Below, in pieces: positions 26,705 to 35,084 of a stretch of 40,746 bases of DNA; position 1 is the first letter of the stretch, and every line of letters begins with the position of its first letter. The stretch lies in the NCBI GenBank assembly GCA_018897535.1, contig JAHIKO010000039.1, positions 1 to 40,746 on the forward strand, given 5' to 3'. The notes below the pieces were generated by a model. The model was not told the origin of the DNA, did not search any database, and saw nothing but the letters and a program-made list of their open reading frames with translations. A program made the translations under genes and the position numbers. The DNA comes from Candidatus Dependentiae bacterium (GTDB lineage: Bacteria; Babelota; Babeliae; Babelales; UASB340).

Positions 26705-26717
26705 TAAAATTTTAGCT

Positions 26718-26795
26718 GGAGCTGTAGCTCAGTTTGGTTAGAGCGTCCGCCTGTCACGCGGAAGGTCGCGAGTTCGAGTCTCGTCAGCTCCGCCA
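26718..26795 (+). tRNA. tRNA-Asp (GTC)
   Basis: Acceptor GGAGCTG pairs with CAGCTCC. The anticodon stem CCGC/GCGG region holds loop CTGTCAC (anticodon GTC), and the T arm is GCGAGTTCGAGTCTCGT. The discriminator is G and CCA is encoded at 26793-26795. A GC-rich repeat fragment follows without a gap. Confidence 0.93.
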
Positions 26796-26826
26796 TACTT
26801 CGCCAAGGCTATGTATGGCACAGCCA
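26796..26826. repeat. GC-rich repeat fragment directly after the tRNA-Asp CCA
   Basis: CTTCGCCAAGGCT at 26798-26810 is identical to 26499-26511 inside the large inverted repeat. The flanking CCATAC and GTATGG can pair to form a hairpin that includes the tRNA 3' end. This is the third tRNA in the window followed without a gap by this repeat type. Confidence 0.55.
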
Positions 26827-26836
26827 GTTAAATTAG

Positions 26837-26868
26837 AAAAAGCCGTCGATAAATTCGACGGCTTTTTT
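26837..26868. terminator. Rho-independent terminator of the tRNA group
   Basis: A 13-base-pair stem containing GCCGTCGA and its complement, with a five-base loop and six T after it, ends the Val-Asn-Asp unit. A runs on the other side allow it also to stop the convergent HAD-family gene. Confidence 0.9.
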
Positions 26869-26898
26869 GTTTTAAAACTATTTTTTACTTTATATTAA

Positions 26899-27495
26899 CT
26901 AAATAAACTTATTAACAATGTCTTCAAATTCAATAAAATTTTTATATACAAAACTATTAAAACCATACTTATTAGCTTGCTCAATATGTTTAGGTTCATC
27001 ATCCCAAAACATAATTTCATTTTTTAAAATATTATTTTTGTTTATTTTTTTATAAATATATTCAAAAAATGTTTGATCCGGTTTTTTAAGTCCAATTTCG
27101 GCTGAAGAAAAGATATCATCAAATATATCTTTAAATCTCATTTCATTTTTCATATATTCGGTTCTATATTTTTCTTGATTTGTTGCCAAATAACACTTTA
27201 TTCGCATATTTTGCAATTCTTTAATTTTTAACAATACTCGCTTATCACATTCTTTTTGCGATTCAAACCAATATTTTATTAAAAAATCAACAGATTTATC
27301 ACACTCCCATTTTTTAAGATATTTTTGAAATTCTTCTTTTAAATCAGCATCAGATATAAGACATTTTTGAAATTCATTCTTAAAAAATAATATTGATTTT
27401 TGCAAAGAAATGCCAAATTTTACGTCAAGATCATCGCTAAATCTTTTAGATGGTGTAACCATTCCATCTGAGTCAAATATTATTGCTTTTATCAT
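26899..27495 (-). CDS. HAD-superfamily hydrolase, subfamily IA
   Basis: The 198-residue protein shows all four HAD motifs: the nucleophile FDSDGMV (Asp8, Asp10), motif II CYLATNQ, the Lys in GLKKPDQTFF, and the acidic motif IV FWDDEPKHIEQA. The helical cap between residues 15 and 85 fits subfamily IA. These enzymes are small-molecule phosphatases or haloacid dehalogenases; the substrate is unknown. The ATG at 27495 is followed directly by the conserved strand, so the start is secure. Confidence 0.88.
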   Translation of the reverse strand: MIKAIIFDSDGMVTPSKRFSDDLDVKFGISLQKSILFFKNEFQKCLISDADLKEEFQKYLKKWECDKSVDFLIKYWFESQKECDKRVLLKIKELQNMRIKCYLATNQEKYRTEYMKNEMRFKDIFDDIFSSAEIGLKKPDQTFFEYIYKKINKNNILKNEIMFWDDEPKHIEQANKYGFNSFVYKNFIEFEDIVNKFI

Positions 27496-27617
27496 TTATT
27501 TTCCTATGTATTTTAATTTTTTTATATTTATTATTTTATACAAATTTTTTAAATTTAAATATTTTATATATAATCAAAAAAACTTTTATATTTTCAATAT
27601 TAAAAAAGGATAATTTC

Positions 27618-28526
27618 ATGAGTATAAAAAAAACAATTTTTCTTGTTTTAATACTAAACGGTATTTTTCTATCTCTATTTATTCGAAATAATAAGCAAAG
27701 TAAAATACATTTGCATAACTTTGCAAGAATAATAAAACAAGAATTAACAGAACCTGAAATAAAATACCAAAATAGAATTCCAAGTTTCGTTGAAAATATT
27801 TATAAATATTTTGTATACTTATTTTCAACAGATCATGAAAACTTGCCGGCAATAAACCATATAAGAAATTTTAAAATTCTATCCAACACAAATACAGAAT
27901 TTTATACTCTTTATCAGGAAATTTTCACAGAAAAATTATATTACTTTGATTTAAAAAATGAAAAACCATTCATAGTAGATTGCGGTAGCAATATAGGTAT
28001 GTCCATATTGTTTTTTAAATTATTATATCCAAATTCAGAAATTTTAGGTTTTGAACCATCCAATATTAACTTTAATTTATTAAAAAAAAACATAGAAAAT
28101 AATAAATTGGATAATACAAAAATATTTAAAAAAGCTCTGTCTAATAAAATTGAATCTTTAAAATTATATGGAACGGGAACTCCGCTGGGATCAATTATAA
28201 GTGATAATCCTCATAATAGATCAAATTATGAAATAATTGAAACCGATTTACTTTCAAATTACATAAATAAAAAAGTAGATTTATTAAAAATAGACACCGA
28301 AGGAGCCGAAACATTAATAATTGAAGATTTAGATTCCAAAAACAAATTAAATTTTATTGACAAAATAATAATGGAATATCATCATTTCACTACACAAAAT
28401 AAATTATCTAATTTATTGAGTATTTTAGAAAAAAACAATTTTGCATACCAAATATGCAGTGATCAACATCCGCCAATGGAAAATAGGCTAGCACAACACT
28501 TTTTTATATATGCTTACAAAAAATAA
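27618..28526 (+). CDS. FkbM-family methyltransferase with N-terminal membrane anchor
   Basis: I choose the ATG at 27618, preceded by AAAAAAGGA, giving 302 residues; an upstream in-frame start at 27483 lacks a ribosome binding site. An N-terminal hydrophobic helix (about 4-21) anchors or exports the protein. The methyltransferase core follows, with the SAM-binding loop VDCGSNIGMSILFF, the acidic FEPSNINF and the FkbM-type LLKIDTEGAE. FkbM enzymes O-methylate sugars and natural products. The following isomerase gene suggests a link to sugar metabolism. Confidence 0.85.
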   Translation: MSIKKTIFLVLILNGIFLSLFIRNNKQSKIHLHNFARIIKQELTEPEIKYQNRIPSFVENIYKYFVYLFSTDHENLPAINHIRNFKILSNTNTEFYTLYQEIFTEKLYYFDLKNEKPFIVDCGSNIGMSILFFKLLYPNSEILGFEPSNINFNLLKKNIENNKLDNTKIFKKALSNKIESLKLYGTGTPLGSIISDNPHNRSNYEIIETDLLSNYINKKVDLLKIDTEGAETLIIEDLDSKNKLNFIDKIIMEYHHFTTQNKLSNLLSILEKNNFAYQICSDQHPPMENRLAQHFFIYAYKK

Positions 28527-28536
28527 AGGATCAAAT

Positions 28537-29544
28537 ATGATAAACGAAATAACCCTTTGGCCTCAAAAAATAAAAGACGGTCTCGACTTAGCTCATAATT
28601 TTTATTTTGAAAATTCGGCAAAGCTACCAAAAAATACAAAAAAGATTGCATTTTTTGGAATGGGCGGATCGGGTATTGCCGGTCGAATAGTAAAAACATT
28701 TTTAGATAAAAAAAGCAATATACCTTCATTTATAATAGATTCCCCGGAAGTACCAAAATATATAGATACGGATACGTTATGTTTTGTTATAACATATTCC
28801 GGAAACACTTGGGAAACTATATCTGCATTAAATTATTTAACCGAAAATTTTATACCAACAATAGTAATATCTCATAACGGTAAGGCATCAGAAATCGCTG
28901 AATTAAAAAATTTACCATTTATATTAATGCCAAACTCAAGTCAACCAAGAGCCGCACTTGGTAATTTTCTGGGTTTAATCTTAGGATTACTTGATCTAAT
29001 GAATATAATTCCAACCAAATTAATGCTTGAGAATTTTATAAAACAAGCAAATCTTTATATTCCAAAATTTGAAGATGAATCCTATTTTAACGACTTTTTA
29101 TATGCCGCAAACGGTAAAAATATGTTTCATATATTTGGGATCTCAGGTGACAGTGCAGAATTTGCATATAGAGCTCAAACCCAATTTAATGAAAACAGCA
29201 AAATACGAGCTGTATATTCTTCATTTCCTGAATGTTGCCACAATTTATTAGTAGGATTTACAGATAGTAATGATAATCCGCTTGTTTTAATAACTCATAC
29301 CGATTTTATATCAAATAATCTTAATTTGGCCATTCAAGCAACTATTGAAATTTTAAAAGAAAACGGTGCTATTCTTTACAAAATGCCTGTTTTGGGTGAT
29401 AATTGGGAAGACCAGTTATTCCACATAATTTTATGGGGCGATTTTGCATCCTATTATTTGGGGAAAAAACGGGGGGTCGAAATAGCTCCGGTAAAACTTA
29501 TAGATACTTTAAAAGCTAAACATAAAGCAAAGGGTATAAAATAA
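28537..29544 (+). CDS. Bifunctional phosphoglucose/phosphomannose isomerase
   Basis: The ATG at 28537 has AAAGGA upstream and starts the conserved protein; an earlier in-frame codon at 28510 lies inside the previous gene. The 336 residues contain two SIS sugar-binding domains (FFGMGGSGIAGRIVK, then FVITYSGNTWETISAL) and the C-terminal isomerase domain typical of the archaeal-type PGI/PMI family. It interconverts glucose-6-phosphate or mannose-6-phosphate with fructose-6-phosphate. Its stop overlaps the rpmE start by one base. Confidence 0.88.
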   Translation: MINEITLWPQKIKDGLDLAHNFYFENSAKLPKNTKKIAFFGMGGSGIAGRIVKTFLDKKSNIPSFIIDSPEVPKYIDTDTLCFVITYSGNTWETISALNYLTENFIPTIVISHNGKASEIAELKNLPFILMPNSSQPRAALGNFLGLILGLLDLMNIIPTKLMLENFIKQANLYIPKFEDESYFNDFLYAANGKNMFHIFGISGDSAEFAYRAQTQFNENSKIRAVYSSFPECCHNLLVGFTDSNDNPLVLITHTDFISNNLNLAIQATIEILKENGAILYKMPVLGDNWEDQLFHIILWGDFASYYLGKKRGVEIAPVKLIDTLKAKHKAKGIK

Positions 29545-29741
29545 TGAAAAAAGATATACATCCACAAATTAACGAACTAACAATACGATGTGCCTGCGGT
29601 AATGCGATAAAAACAACATCAACAAAAAAAGATATCAATATAGACATTTGTTCTGCATGCCACCCATTTTTCACTGGACAACATAAATTTGTTGATACAG
29701 CAGGAAGAATAGAAAAATTCCAGAAAAAATATAAAAAATAA
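29544..29741 (+). CDS. rpmE: 50S ribosomal protein L31
   Basis: This 65-residue protein has the L31 pattern: KKDIHPQINELTIRCACGN at the start and CSACHPFFTGQHKFVDTAGRIEKF at the end. The Cys-x-Cys and Cys-x-x-Cys pairs bind zinc. It is the zinc-binding form. It overlaps the isomerase stop (TAATG) and lies 18 bases before prfA, a common bacterial pairing. Confidence 0.97.
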   Translation: MKKDIHPQINELTIRCACGNAIKTTSTKKDINIDICSACHPFFTGQHKFVDTAGRIEKFQKKYKK

Positions 29742-29759
29742 CAATCAAAAACATCAAAT

Positions 29760-30842
29760 ATGATAAATTTAGATTGGGATTTAATATACAAAAAACACGA
29801 AGAATTTTTGCAAGCTCTTTCTAACCCTAATATGGATAAAAGAGAAAGAGCTTCTTTGCAAAAAAAAGAAACCGAATATTCCAATCTAATTTCTGCACAT
29901 AAAAATATAGAAAATACTCAAAAAGAACTTTTAGAACTTATATCTCAAAAAAATTCCGAAAAAGATCCCGAGCTTAAAGATTTATTTGAAGAAGAAATAA
30001 AAAACAACGAAGAAAAAATTAAGATTTTAGAAAAAGATCTTGAAGACACACTTTATCCTGCGGATGAAAAAGATGAACGTTCGGTGTTTTTAGAAATTCG
30101 AGCCGGTGCCGGTGGTCAAGAAGCAGCTCTATTTGTATCAGATTTGTTCAAAACATATTCCAATTATGCTTTATCAAAAAATTGGGATGTTTCAATTGTA
30201 GATACAAGCTCAACGGACCTTGGCGGTTTTAAAGAACTTATTGCATTTATTAAGGGTAAAAACGTATATAAGTATTTAAAATATGAATCCGGTGTTCATA
30301 GAGTTCAACGTGTACCAAAAACTGAAACAGCAGGAAGGATTCACACATCGACGGTAACTGTAGCAGTTTTACCGGAAGCAAAAGACCTTGATGTTCAAAT
30401 CAATCCTCAAGATTTAAGGATTGATACATATAGAGCCGGTGGAGCAGGCGGACAACATGTTAATAAAACCGAATCTGCAATACGAATTACACATATTCCA
30501 ACCGGAGTTGTTGTGACATGCCAAGATGAACGATCTCAAACAAAAAATAAAGAACGCGCTTTAAAAATGCTTCAATCAAGAATATTAAAAGCAGAAGAAG
30601 AGAGAAAAGATTCTCAAATGCGAGCAGAAAGAAAACAACAAGTTGGAATGGGCGAACGAGCAGAAAAAGTTCGTACATATAATTATCCCCAAAATAGAAT
30701 AAGCGATCATAGAATAGAATTGACGCTCAAAAAATTAGATATAATTATGGCATCGGGGCAACTTGATGAAATTATTGAACCTCTAATTATTTGGGAAAAG
30801 AAGAACGAAAAAAAGAAGATACTGAATTCTCCAAATATCTAA
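29760..30842 (+). CDS. prfA: Peptide chain release factor 1
   Basis: The 360-residue protein has the GGQ loop (RAGGAGGQHVNKTESA) that triggers peptide release at the ribosome. The stop-codon recognition tripeptide is Pro-Lys-Thr in RVPKTETAGR, which fits the RF1 P-x-T class reading UAA and UAG and not the Ser-Pro-Phe of RF2. Length is standard. It is co-transcribed with rpmE. Confidence 0.96.
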   Translation: MINLDWDLIYKKHEEFLQALSNPNMDKRERASLQKKETEYSNLISAHKNIENTQKELLELISQKNSEKDPELKDLFEEEIKNNEEKIKILEKDLEDTLYPADEKDERSVFLEIRAGAGGQEAALFVSDLFKTYSNYALSKNWDVSIVDTSSTDLGGFKELIAFIKGKNVYKYLKYESGVHRVQRVPKTETAGRIHTSTVTVAVLPEAKDLDVQINPQDLRIDTYRAGGAGGQHVNKTESAIRITHIPTGVVVTCQDERSQTKNKERALKMLQSRILKAEEERKDSQMRAERKQQVGMGERAEKVRTYNYPQNRISDHRIELTLKKLDIIMASGQLDEIIEPLIIWEKKNEKKKILNSPNI

Positions 30843-30943
30843 AATAAATAATAAAATATTTTTATTAATACAAAAAATCTAAAAAATATATATATTACTT
30901 AACAGTAAAATTTACTTTAATTTTAAAAAAGTTAGGAGTATAT

Positions 30944-31333
30944 GTGCTAAAAAAAAAATTTTTATTTTTAGGACTTGCAACAATTTTAACCTCACAAATA
31001 GATGCTACTATATATAAAGTTAATAATAAAAAAGCAACATCTTGTATAGCACTGTGTATTTATGATAACGGAGAAGAATTAATTAAAACAATAAATTCAC
31101 ATGACCAATTAATTTTAAGCCCCATAGCATCCGATCATGAAGATAAATCAGCACAAGTAAGTTCTATCTATATCTTTAAATCTTTAGACGATATAAAAAT
31201 TTATGATAATTCTATATTATCAAATTATTTATTTGTCTTATTTTTTAAAAATTCTGAAGAAAAATTTCAAGAAATAACCATTTATAGTGATAGCAGTTTG
31301 GTAGTACAAAAATTAGCAAATTTAAAGGATTAA
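30944..31333 (+). CDS. Small secreted protein, function unknown
   Basis: GTG is the start, with TTAGGAG upstream; the overlapping ATG two bases earlier stops at once. The 129 residues have a signal peptide (MLKKKFLFLGLATILTSQIDA) and a beta-rich remainder with two Cys (CIALC) that could form a disulphide. The size and layout of the beta segment recall the secreted protein at 34308-34742 (both begin the mature region with a short strand and an N-N-K segment). The following transporter gene starts one base after its stop. Confidence 0.68.
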   Translation: MLKKKFLFLGLATILTSQIDATIYKVNNKKATSCIALCIYDNGEELIKTINSHDQLILSPIASDHEDKSAQVSSIYIFKSLDDIKIYDNSILSNYLFVLFFKNSEEKFQEITIYSDSSLVVQKLANLKD

Positions 31334-31334
31334 T

Positions 31335-32576
31335 ATGAATTTTATTTTTCAATATTTTACAACGAATAATCACTACATGAGTTTATTGGGTATATTAATA
31401 ATATTTATTGTTGCATTTTTGTTTTCACAAAAGAAAAAAAATATTAGATATTTAAAACTTCTTATTGCACTTGCTTTACAAGTATTAATAGCTTTTTTAA
31501 TTTTAAATACAAATTTAGGTAGAGACATTTTTCATAATATAGCCATAGGATTTAATAAAATTAATGCATTCGCAGATGAAGGCATAAAATTTGTTTTTGG
31601 TGATTTAGTTGATCCATCAGGAAGTTGGGGATATATTTTCGCCATCAAAGTATTGCCTATAATAATATTCTTTGGCGCATTAATGTCATTACTTTATCAC
31701 ATAGGCTTAGTCCAAATTTTTGTAAGAGCATTAAATTTTTGCTTAAGCCCTATTCTTGGGACATCCGGGGCAGAAACATTATGTGCTGCAGCAAACAGCA
31801 TGCTTGACCCAAGTGCTTCAGCATTAATAATAAAAAATGAATTGAAACATCTTACAGACTCTGAAATGTTAACGGTTATGATAGCAGGAATGTCAACAAT
31901 TACAGCATCATTGATAGCTGTTTATGGATCAATCGGTGTATCTATGATTCATATGCTCACAGCCTCTGTAATGTCTATTCCCGGAGCTCTATTGATTTCA
32001 AAAATTTTATTACCGGAAACTGAAAAACCTAAAACTGCTGCCGGAAATAAAATTAGTCTAGAAAAAGACAGCTCAAATATTTTAGATGCAATATCATCCG
32101 GAACAATGTCAGGTTTAAATGTTGCGCTTGCAGTTGGAGCAATGCTTTTAGTATTTATAGGCTTAATGTCAATGATTGATACAGGACTTACACAAATTAC
32201 AGGATATTTTTTTGAAAAACCATACAGCTTAAATGAAATTTTAGGAAAATTATTTTCAGGAATATCTTATATAATAGGAATAGAATCTAAAGATGCTGTA
32301 ACAGCCGGAGCACTTCTTGGTCAAAAAATAGCACTAAATGAATTTGTAGCATATGCAAATATGGTAAAAGCAACATTATCTGAAAGATCTGTAACTATTT
32401 TAACCTATGCTATCTGTGGTTTTTCAAATATTTCAGTAATCGGTATTTTAATTGGTGGAATCGGAGCGCTTGTCCCAAGTAAAAAACAATTTATCACCAA
32501 ATATGGCTTTAGAGCATTACTTGGTGGAACTTTGGTAAATTTATTAAATGCTGCAATTGCCAGCCTTTTAATATAA
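31335..32576 (+). CDS. nupC: NupC-like concentrative nucleoside transporter
   Basis: The 413-residue protein has about ten membrane segments. The CNT-family regions are visible: the gating domain stretch around LMSLLYHIGLVQIFVRAL, a GAETLCAAANS substrate loop in place of the usual GQTEAP, and the conserved ALNEFVAYANM near the end, then FSNISVIGILIGGIGAL. CNT proteins import nucleosides with Na+ or H+. The changed first loop may shift specificity. With the deoxynucleoside kinase and Upp it gives a nucleoside uptake and salvage route. Confidence 0.9.
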   Translation: MNFIFQYFTTNNHYMSLLGILIIFIVAFLFSQKKKNIRYLKLLIALALQVLIAFLILNTNLGRDIFHNIAIGFNKINAFADEGIKFVFGDLVDPSGSWGYIFAIKVLPIIIFFGALMSLLYHIGLVQIFVRALNFCLSPILGTSGAETLCAAANSMLDPSASALIIKNELKHLTDSEMLTVMIAGMSTITASLIAVYGSIGVSMIHMLTASVMSIPGALLISKILLPETEKPKTAAGNKISLEKDSSNILDAISSGTMSGLNVALAVGAMLLVFIGLMSMIDTGLTQITGYFFEKPYSLNEILGKLFSGISYIIGIESKDAVTAGALLGQKIALNEFVAYANMVKATLSERSVTILTYAICGFSNISVIGILIGGIGALVPSKKQFITKYGFRALLGGTLVNLLNAAIASLLI

Positions 32577-32582
32577 ATATTT

Positions 32583-32603
32583 GGGCGGGATTTATTCCCG
32601 CCC
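32583..32603 (+). terminator. Stem-loop terminator after the NupC-like gene
   Basis: GGGCGGGA and TCCCGCCC form a perfect eight-base-pair GC-rich stem with loop TTTAT, seven bases after the stop codon. The following T tract is weak (TCTTAAATTT). Confidence 0.65.
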
Positions 32604-32635
32604 TCTTAAATTTAATGAGAAAGTGTGGGGTAAGT

Positions 32636-34249
32636 ATGAAAAAAAATTTAAATATTTTTTATAAATTATATTTGTTGTTTTCAATAATCTCTATATTTGT
32701 CTTTGGTAAATTAAATTCAATAACACAAAAAGCACACTTAACATCTGCTTGGTATCCACAAGAAAAAACAGAACTTACTAAAGAATTAAATTTTTATATC
32801 AAAAAAGCAAAAGAAAAATTTAAACTTAAAAATAATCCTGCAGATATAAAGATTATTATAGCGCCACATGCAGGATATTATTATTCAGGCCTTTGTGCCG
32901 CTACAGCCTATCAAACACTTTTAAGTGAAAATAAAAAGAATTCGAAAATAAAAAATATTATAATTTTATCGCCAAGTCATACAAAATATTTTGAAGGTAT
33001 TGCAATTCCCAATTTTGATAATTACGAAAATTGCTTAGGCTCAATTAATATCGATAAAAATAAAATAGAAAAATTAAAAACAAATAGTTCTTATAAATTC
33101 GTAGAAAAAGTTTTTGAACAAGAACACGCAATAGAAATACAGTTGCCATTTTTACAACACACAGTAGAAAATTTTACAATAATTCCACTTATTGTTGGTT
33201 CTATAAAAGAACAGGATTATAAAACAATAGCTAATCATTTGAAAAATATAATAGATGAAAATACACTTATTGTTATAAGCTCCGATTTTATACATTATGG
33301 TAAAGATTATGATTACACCCCATTCGATTTATTCATACTTGATAATATACGATATTATGATACAGAGGCCTTATATGCAATAGGTAAACAATCTTATAAT
33401 AACTTTAATAATTTACTAAGAAAAACAAATGCTACAATATGTGGGCAAAACTGCATAAAAATTTTGTTAAAACTTTTAGAAGAAAAACCATTTGGCGAAA
33501 TAGAACCACGATTAACTTGCTATTACACATCTGCTCAAATGGAACAAGCCAGAAATAATAATTATATAAATATTAAAAAATTATTATCTGATTTATCTGA
33601 CGATTTGGTAAAAAATAGCGTAAGCTATGCCGGATTAATATTTACAACAGAAAAAAATAATACATTAAAACAAGATGATCAACTTACAAATTATGAAAAA
33701 AAATCTTTATATAATTTAGCAAAAAGATCAATTGAAAACGAATTTAAAGAAAATAAAATCCCGGCTAATTTATTATGGCCTGTCAGAACACTAAGTTTGG
33801 ATAAAAATTCAGGTGCCTTTGTTACTTTAAATAAAAATGGAGAGTTAAGAGGATGCATAGGCAGAATTATTTCTAATCAAGAACTTTTTAAAACAATACA
33901 AGAAATGGCAATCGCTTCAGCTTTTAATGACAATAGATTTAATAAAATTACAAAAAACGAACTAGAAAATTTAGATATTTCAATTTCAGTTTTAACAAGT
34001 CCCAAAGGTATAAATAGTTATAACGAAATAATTTTAGGCAAACACGGGATTATACTTAAAAAACTCACAAAATCAGGATATCTTGCAAACTCAGTTTTTT
34101 TACCAAAAGTTCCTGTCGATTGGGGTTGGAATTTACAAAAAACATTGGAACAGTTAAGTTTGAAGGCCGGATTAGATAAAGATGCCTGGCAACAAGATTG
34201 TTATTTTGATATTTTTGAAAGTTTTGAAATTAAAAACAACTTAGATTAA
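32636..34249 (+). CDS. Exported MEMO1-AMMECR1 fusion protein (AmmeMemoRadiSam B and A)
   Basis: I start at the ATG at 32636, after GGGGTAAGT, giving 537 residues with a signal peptide at 1-24. The MEMO1 domain (about 35-330) keeps the metal-site residues: His78 in APHAGYYYSG, His115 in SPSHTKYFEG, SSDFIHYG near 215-222 and a Cys near 269 (CGQNC). The AMMECR1 domain (about 360-530) has its hallmark LRGCIG at 404-409. In bacteria these two domains usually pair with a radical SAM enzyme as the AmmeMemoRadiSam set, whose function is unresolved; MEMO1 is reported to bind metal. No such radical SAM gene lies in this window. The signal peptide is unexpected and suggests action outside the cytoplasm. 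Confidence 0.88.
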   Translation: MKKNLNIFYKLYLLFSIISIFVFGKLNSITQKAHLTSAWYPQEKTELTKELNFYIKKAKEKFKLKNNPADIKIIIAPHAGYYYSGLCAATAYQTLLSENKKNSKIKNIIILSPSHTKYFEGIAIPNFDNYENCLGSINIDKNKIEKLKTNSSYKFVEKVFEQEHAIEIQLPFLQHTVENFTIIPLIVGSIKEQDYKTIANHLKNIIDENTLIVISSDFIHYGKDYDYTPFDLFILDNIRYYDTEALYAIGKQSYNNFNNLLRKTNATICGQNCIKILLKLLEEKPFGEIEPRLTCYYTSAQMEQARNNNYINIKKLLSDLSDDLVKNSVSYAGLIFTTEKNNTLKQDDQLTNYEKKSLYNLAKRSIENEFKENKIPANLLWPVRTLSLDKNSGAFVTLNKNGELRGCIGRIISNQELFKTIQEMAIASAFNDNRFNKITKNELENLDISISVLTSPKGINSYNEIILGKHGIILKKLTKSGYLANSVFLPKVPVDWGWNLQKTLEQLSLKAGLDKDAWQQDCYFDIFESFEIKNNLD

Positions 34250-34251
34250 CT

Positions 34252-34285
34252 AAAAAAAGAGTTGGTTTGCGCCAACTCTTTTTTT
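34252..34285. terminator. Bidirectional rho-independent terminator
   Basis: GAGTTGG and CCAACTC pair around loop TTTGCG, extended by seven A/T pairs on both sides. It separates the MEMO1-AMMECR1 gene from the convergent secreted basic protein. Confidence 0.9.
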
Positions 34286-34307
34286 TATTTAAGTATAAAA
34301 CAGTGAG

Positions 34308-34742
34308 TTATTTGACCTCACAAGGTTTACAATTTTTGTTTTCTTTTTTAGCTTTTTTAGTGTTTTTCATTTTTTTAGCTTTTTCAGAATAAGCTAACTT
34401 TTTCTTAGAAACGGTTCTTTCTAATTTTTCATTATTAACCTTAATTCTGAAAATCTTAGTTTCATCTTTTTTTATCTTAATATCTTTTTTCCAGTTTCCT
34501 GAAAATTTAGCAGCTTTTTCATCAGCTTTTGGCATTGTACAAACATTCATATTGCTTATCAATTTTACGTCTTTAAATGTAGCTTTTTTGTTTGGTTGAA
34601 TCTTACCTGTATAAGGTAAAACACCTTTTTCAGTCTCAACCGTATATTTTATTGGGTATTTTGTGTTATTTTCCATAACAGCAATACCGGCAAACATTCT
34701 TGAGAAAAAAGCCAAACTAAGTAATATTAAACTCTTCTTCAT
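34308..34742 (-). CDS. Secreted basic protein, function unknown
   Basis: The 144-residue protein has a signal peptide (residues 1-18, ending MFAG). A beta-rich middle follows, and then a very lysine-rich tail (KKMKNTKKAKKENKN) that closes with CKPCEVK, a Cys-x-x-Cys pair. A strongly basic tail could bind nucleic acid or acidic polymers. No family is recognised. A GGGG ribosome binding site lies before the ATG. Confidence 0.7.
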   Translation of the reverse strand: MKKSLILLSLAFFSRMFAGIAVMENNTKYPIKYTVETEKGVLPYTGKIQPNKKATFKDVKLISNMNVCTMPKADEKAAKFSGNWKKDIKIKKDETKIFRIKVNNEKLERTVSKKKLAYSEKAKKMKNTKKAKKENKNCKPCEVK

Positions 34743-34874
34743 AAAATCCCCCTCATATACTACTTTAAACTTCTAGGGCTACTTCACCCTAACCAATTTT
34801 AACTTAGCATATATTATTTCTATTAGTCAATAAAAAAACAATATACTTAAAATAACAAGCTTTTTTTATAAATT

Positions 34875-35084
34875 TTAAGGTTTTTCTTCTATCTTTTTGA
34901 TTGCTTCGAATGGACAAATTAGAACGCATTGCCCACATTTTTGACATTTTTCTTCGTTTATTTTAACTTTTCCGTCATTTTCATAAAAAATTGCATCATG
35001 AGGACAAGCTTGAATGCAACCACCACAGCCAGCACAGTTTTTTTTATTCACTAAAAATTTAATCAAACTCTTTTTATTTTCCAT
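34875..35084 (-). CDS. 2[4Fe-4S] ferredoxin
   Basis: The 69 residues hold two complete Cys-x2-Cys-x2-Cys-x3-Cys motifs (Cys17, 20, 23, 27 and Cys47, 50, 53, 57), with Pro after the last Cys of each, as in low-potential bacterial ferredoxins. Its start lies inside the end of the GTPase gene (11-base overlap), so the two are translationally coupled. It probably supplies electrons to the neighbouring GTPase/ABC pair or to their shared target. Confidence 0.92.
   Translation of the reverse strand: MENKKSLIKFLVNKKNCAGCGGCIQACPHDAIFYENDGKVKINEEKCQKCGQCVLICPFEAIKKIEEKP

Noticed and set aside
26398..26796. Minus-strand open frame of 132 codons across the tRNA-Val/Asn/Asp region
   Set aside because: It reads through the antisense of tRNA-Asn and tRNA-Asp and the GC-rich repeats; such tRNA-antisense frames are a well-known artefact.
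30843..30943. AT-only inverted repeat after prfA as a terminator
   Set aside because: The stem has no GC pairs, and such pairing is expected by chance in this AT-rich spacer.
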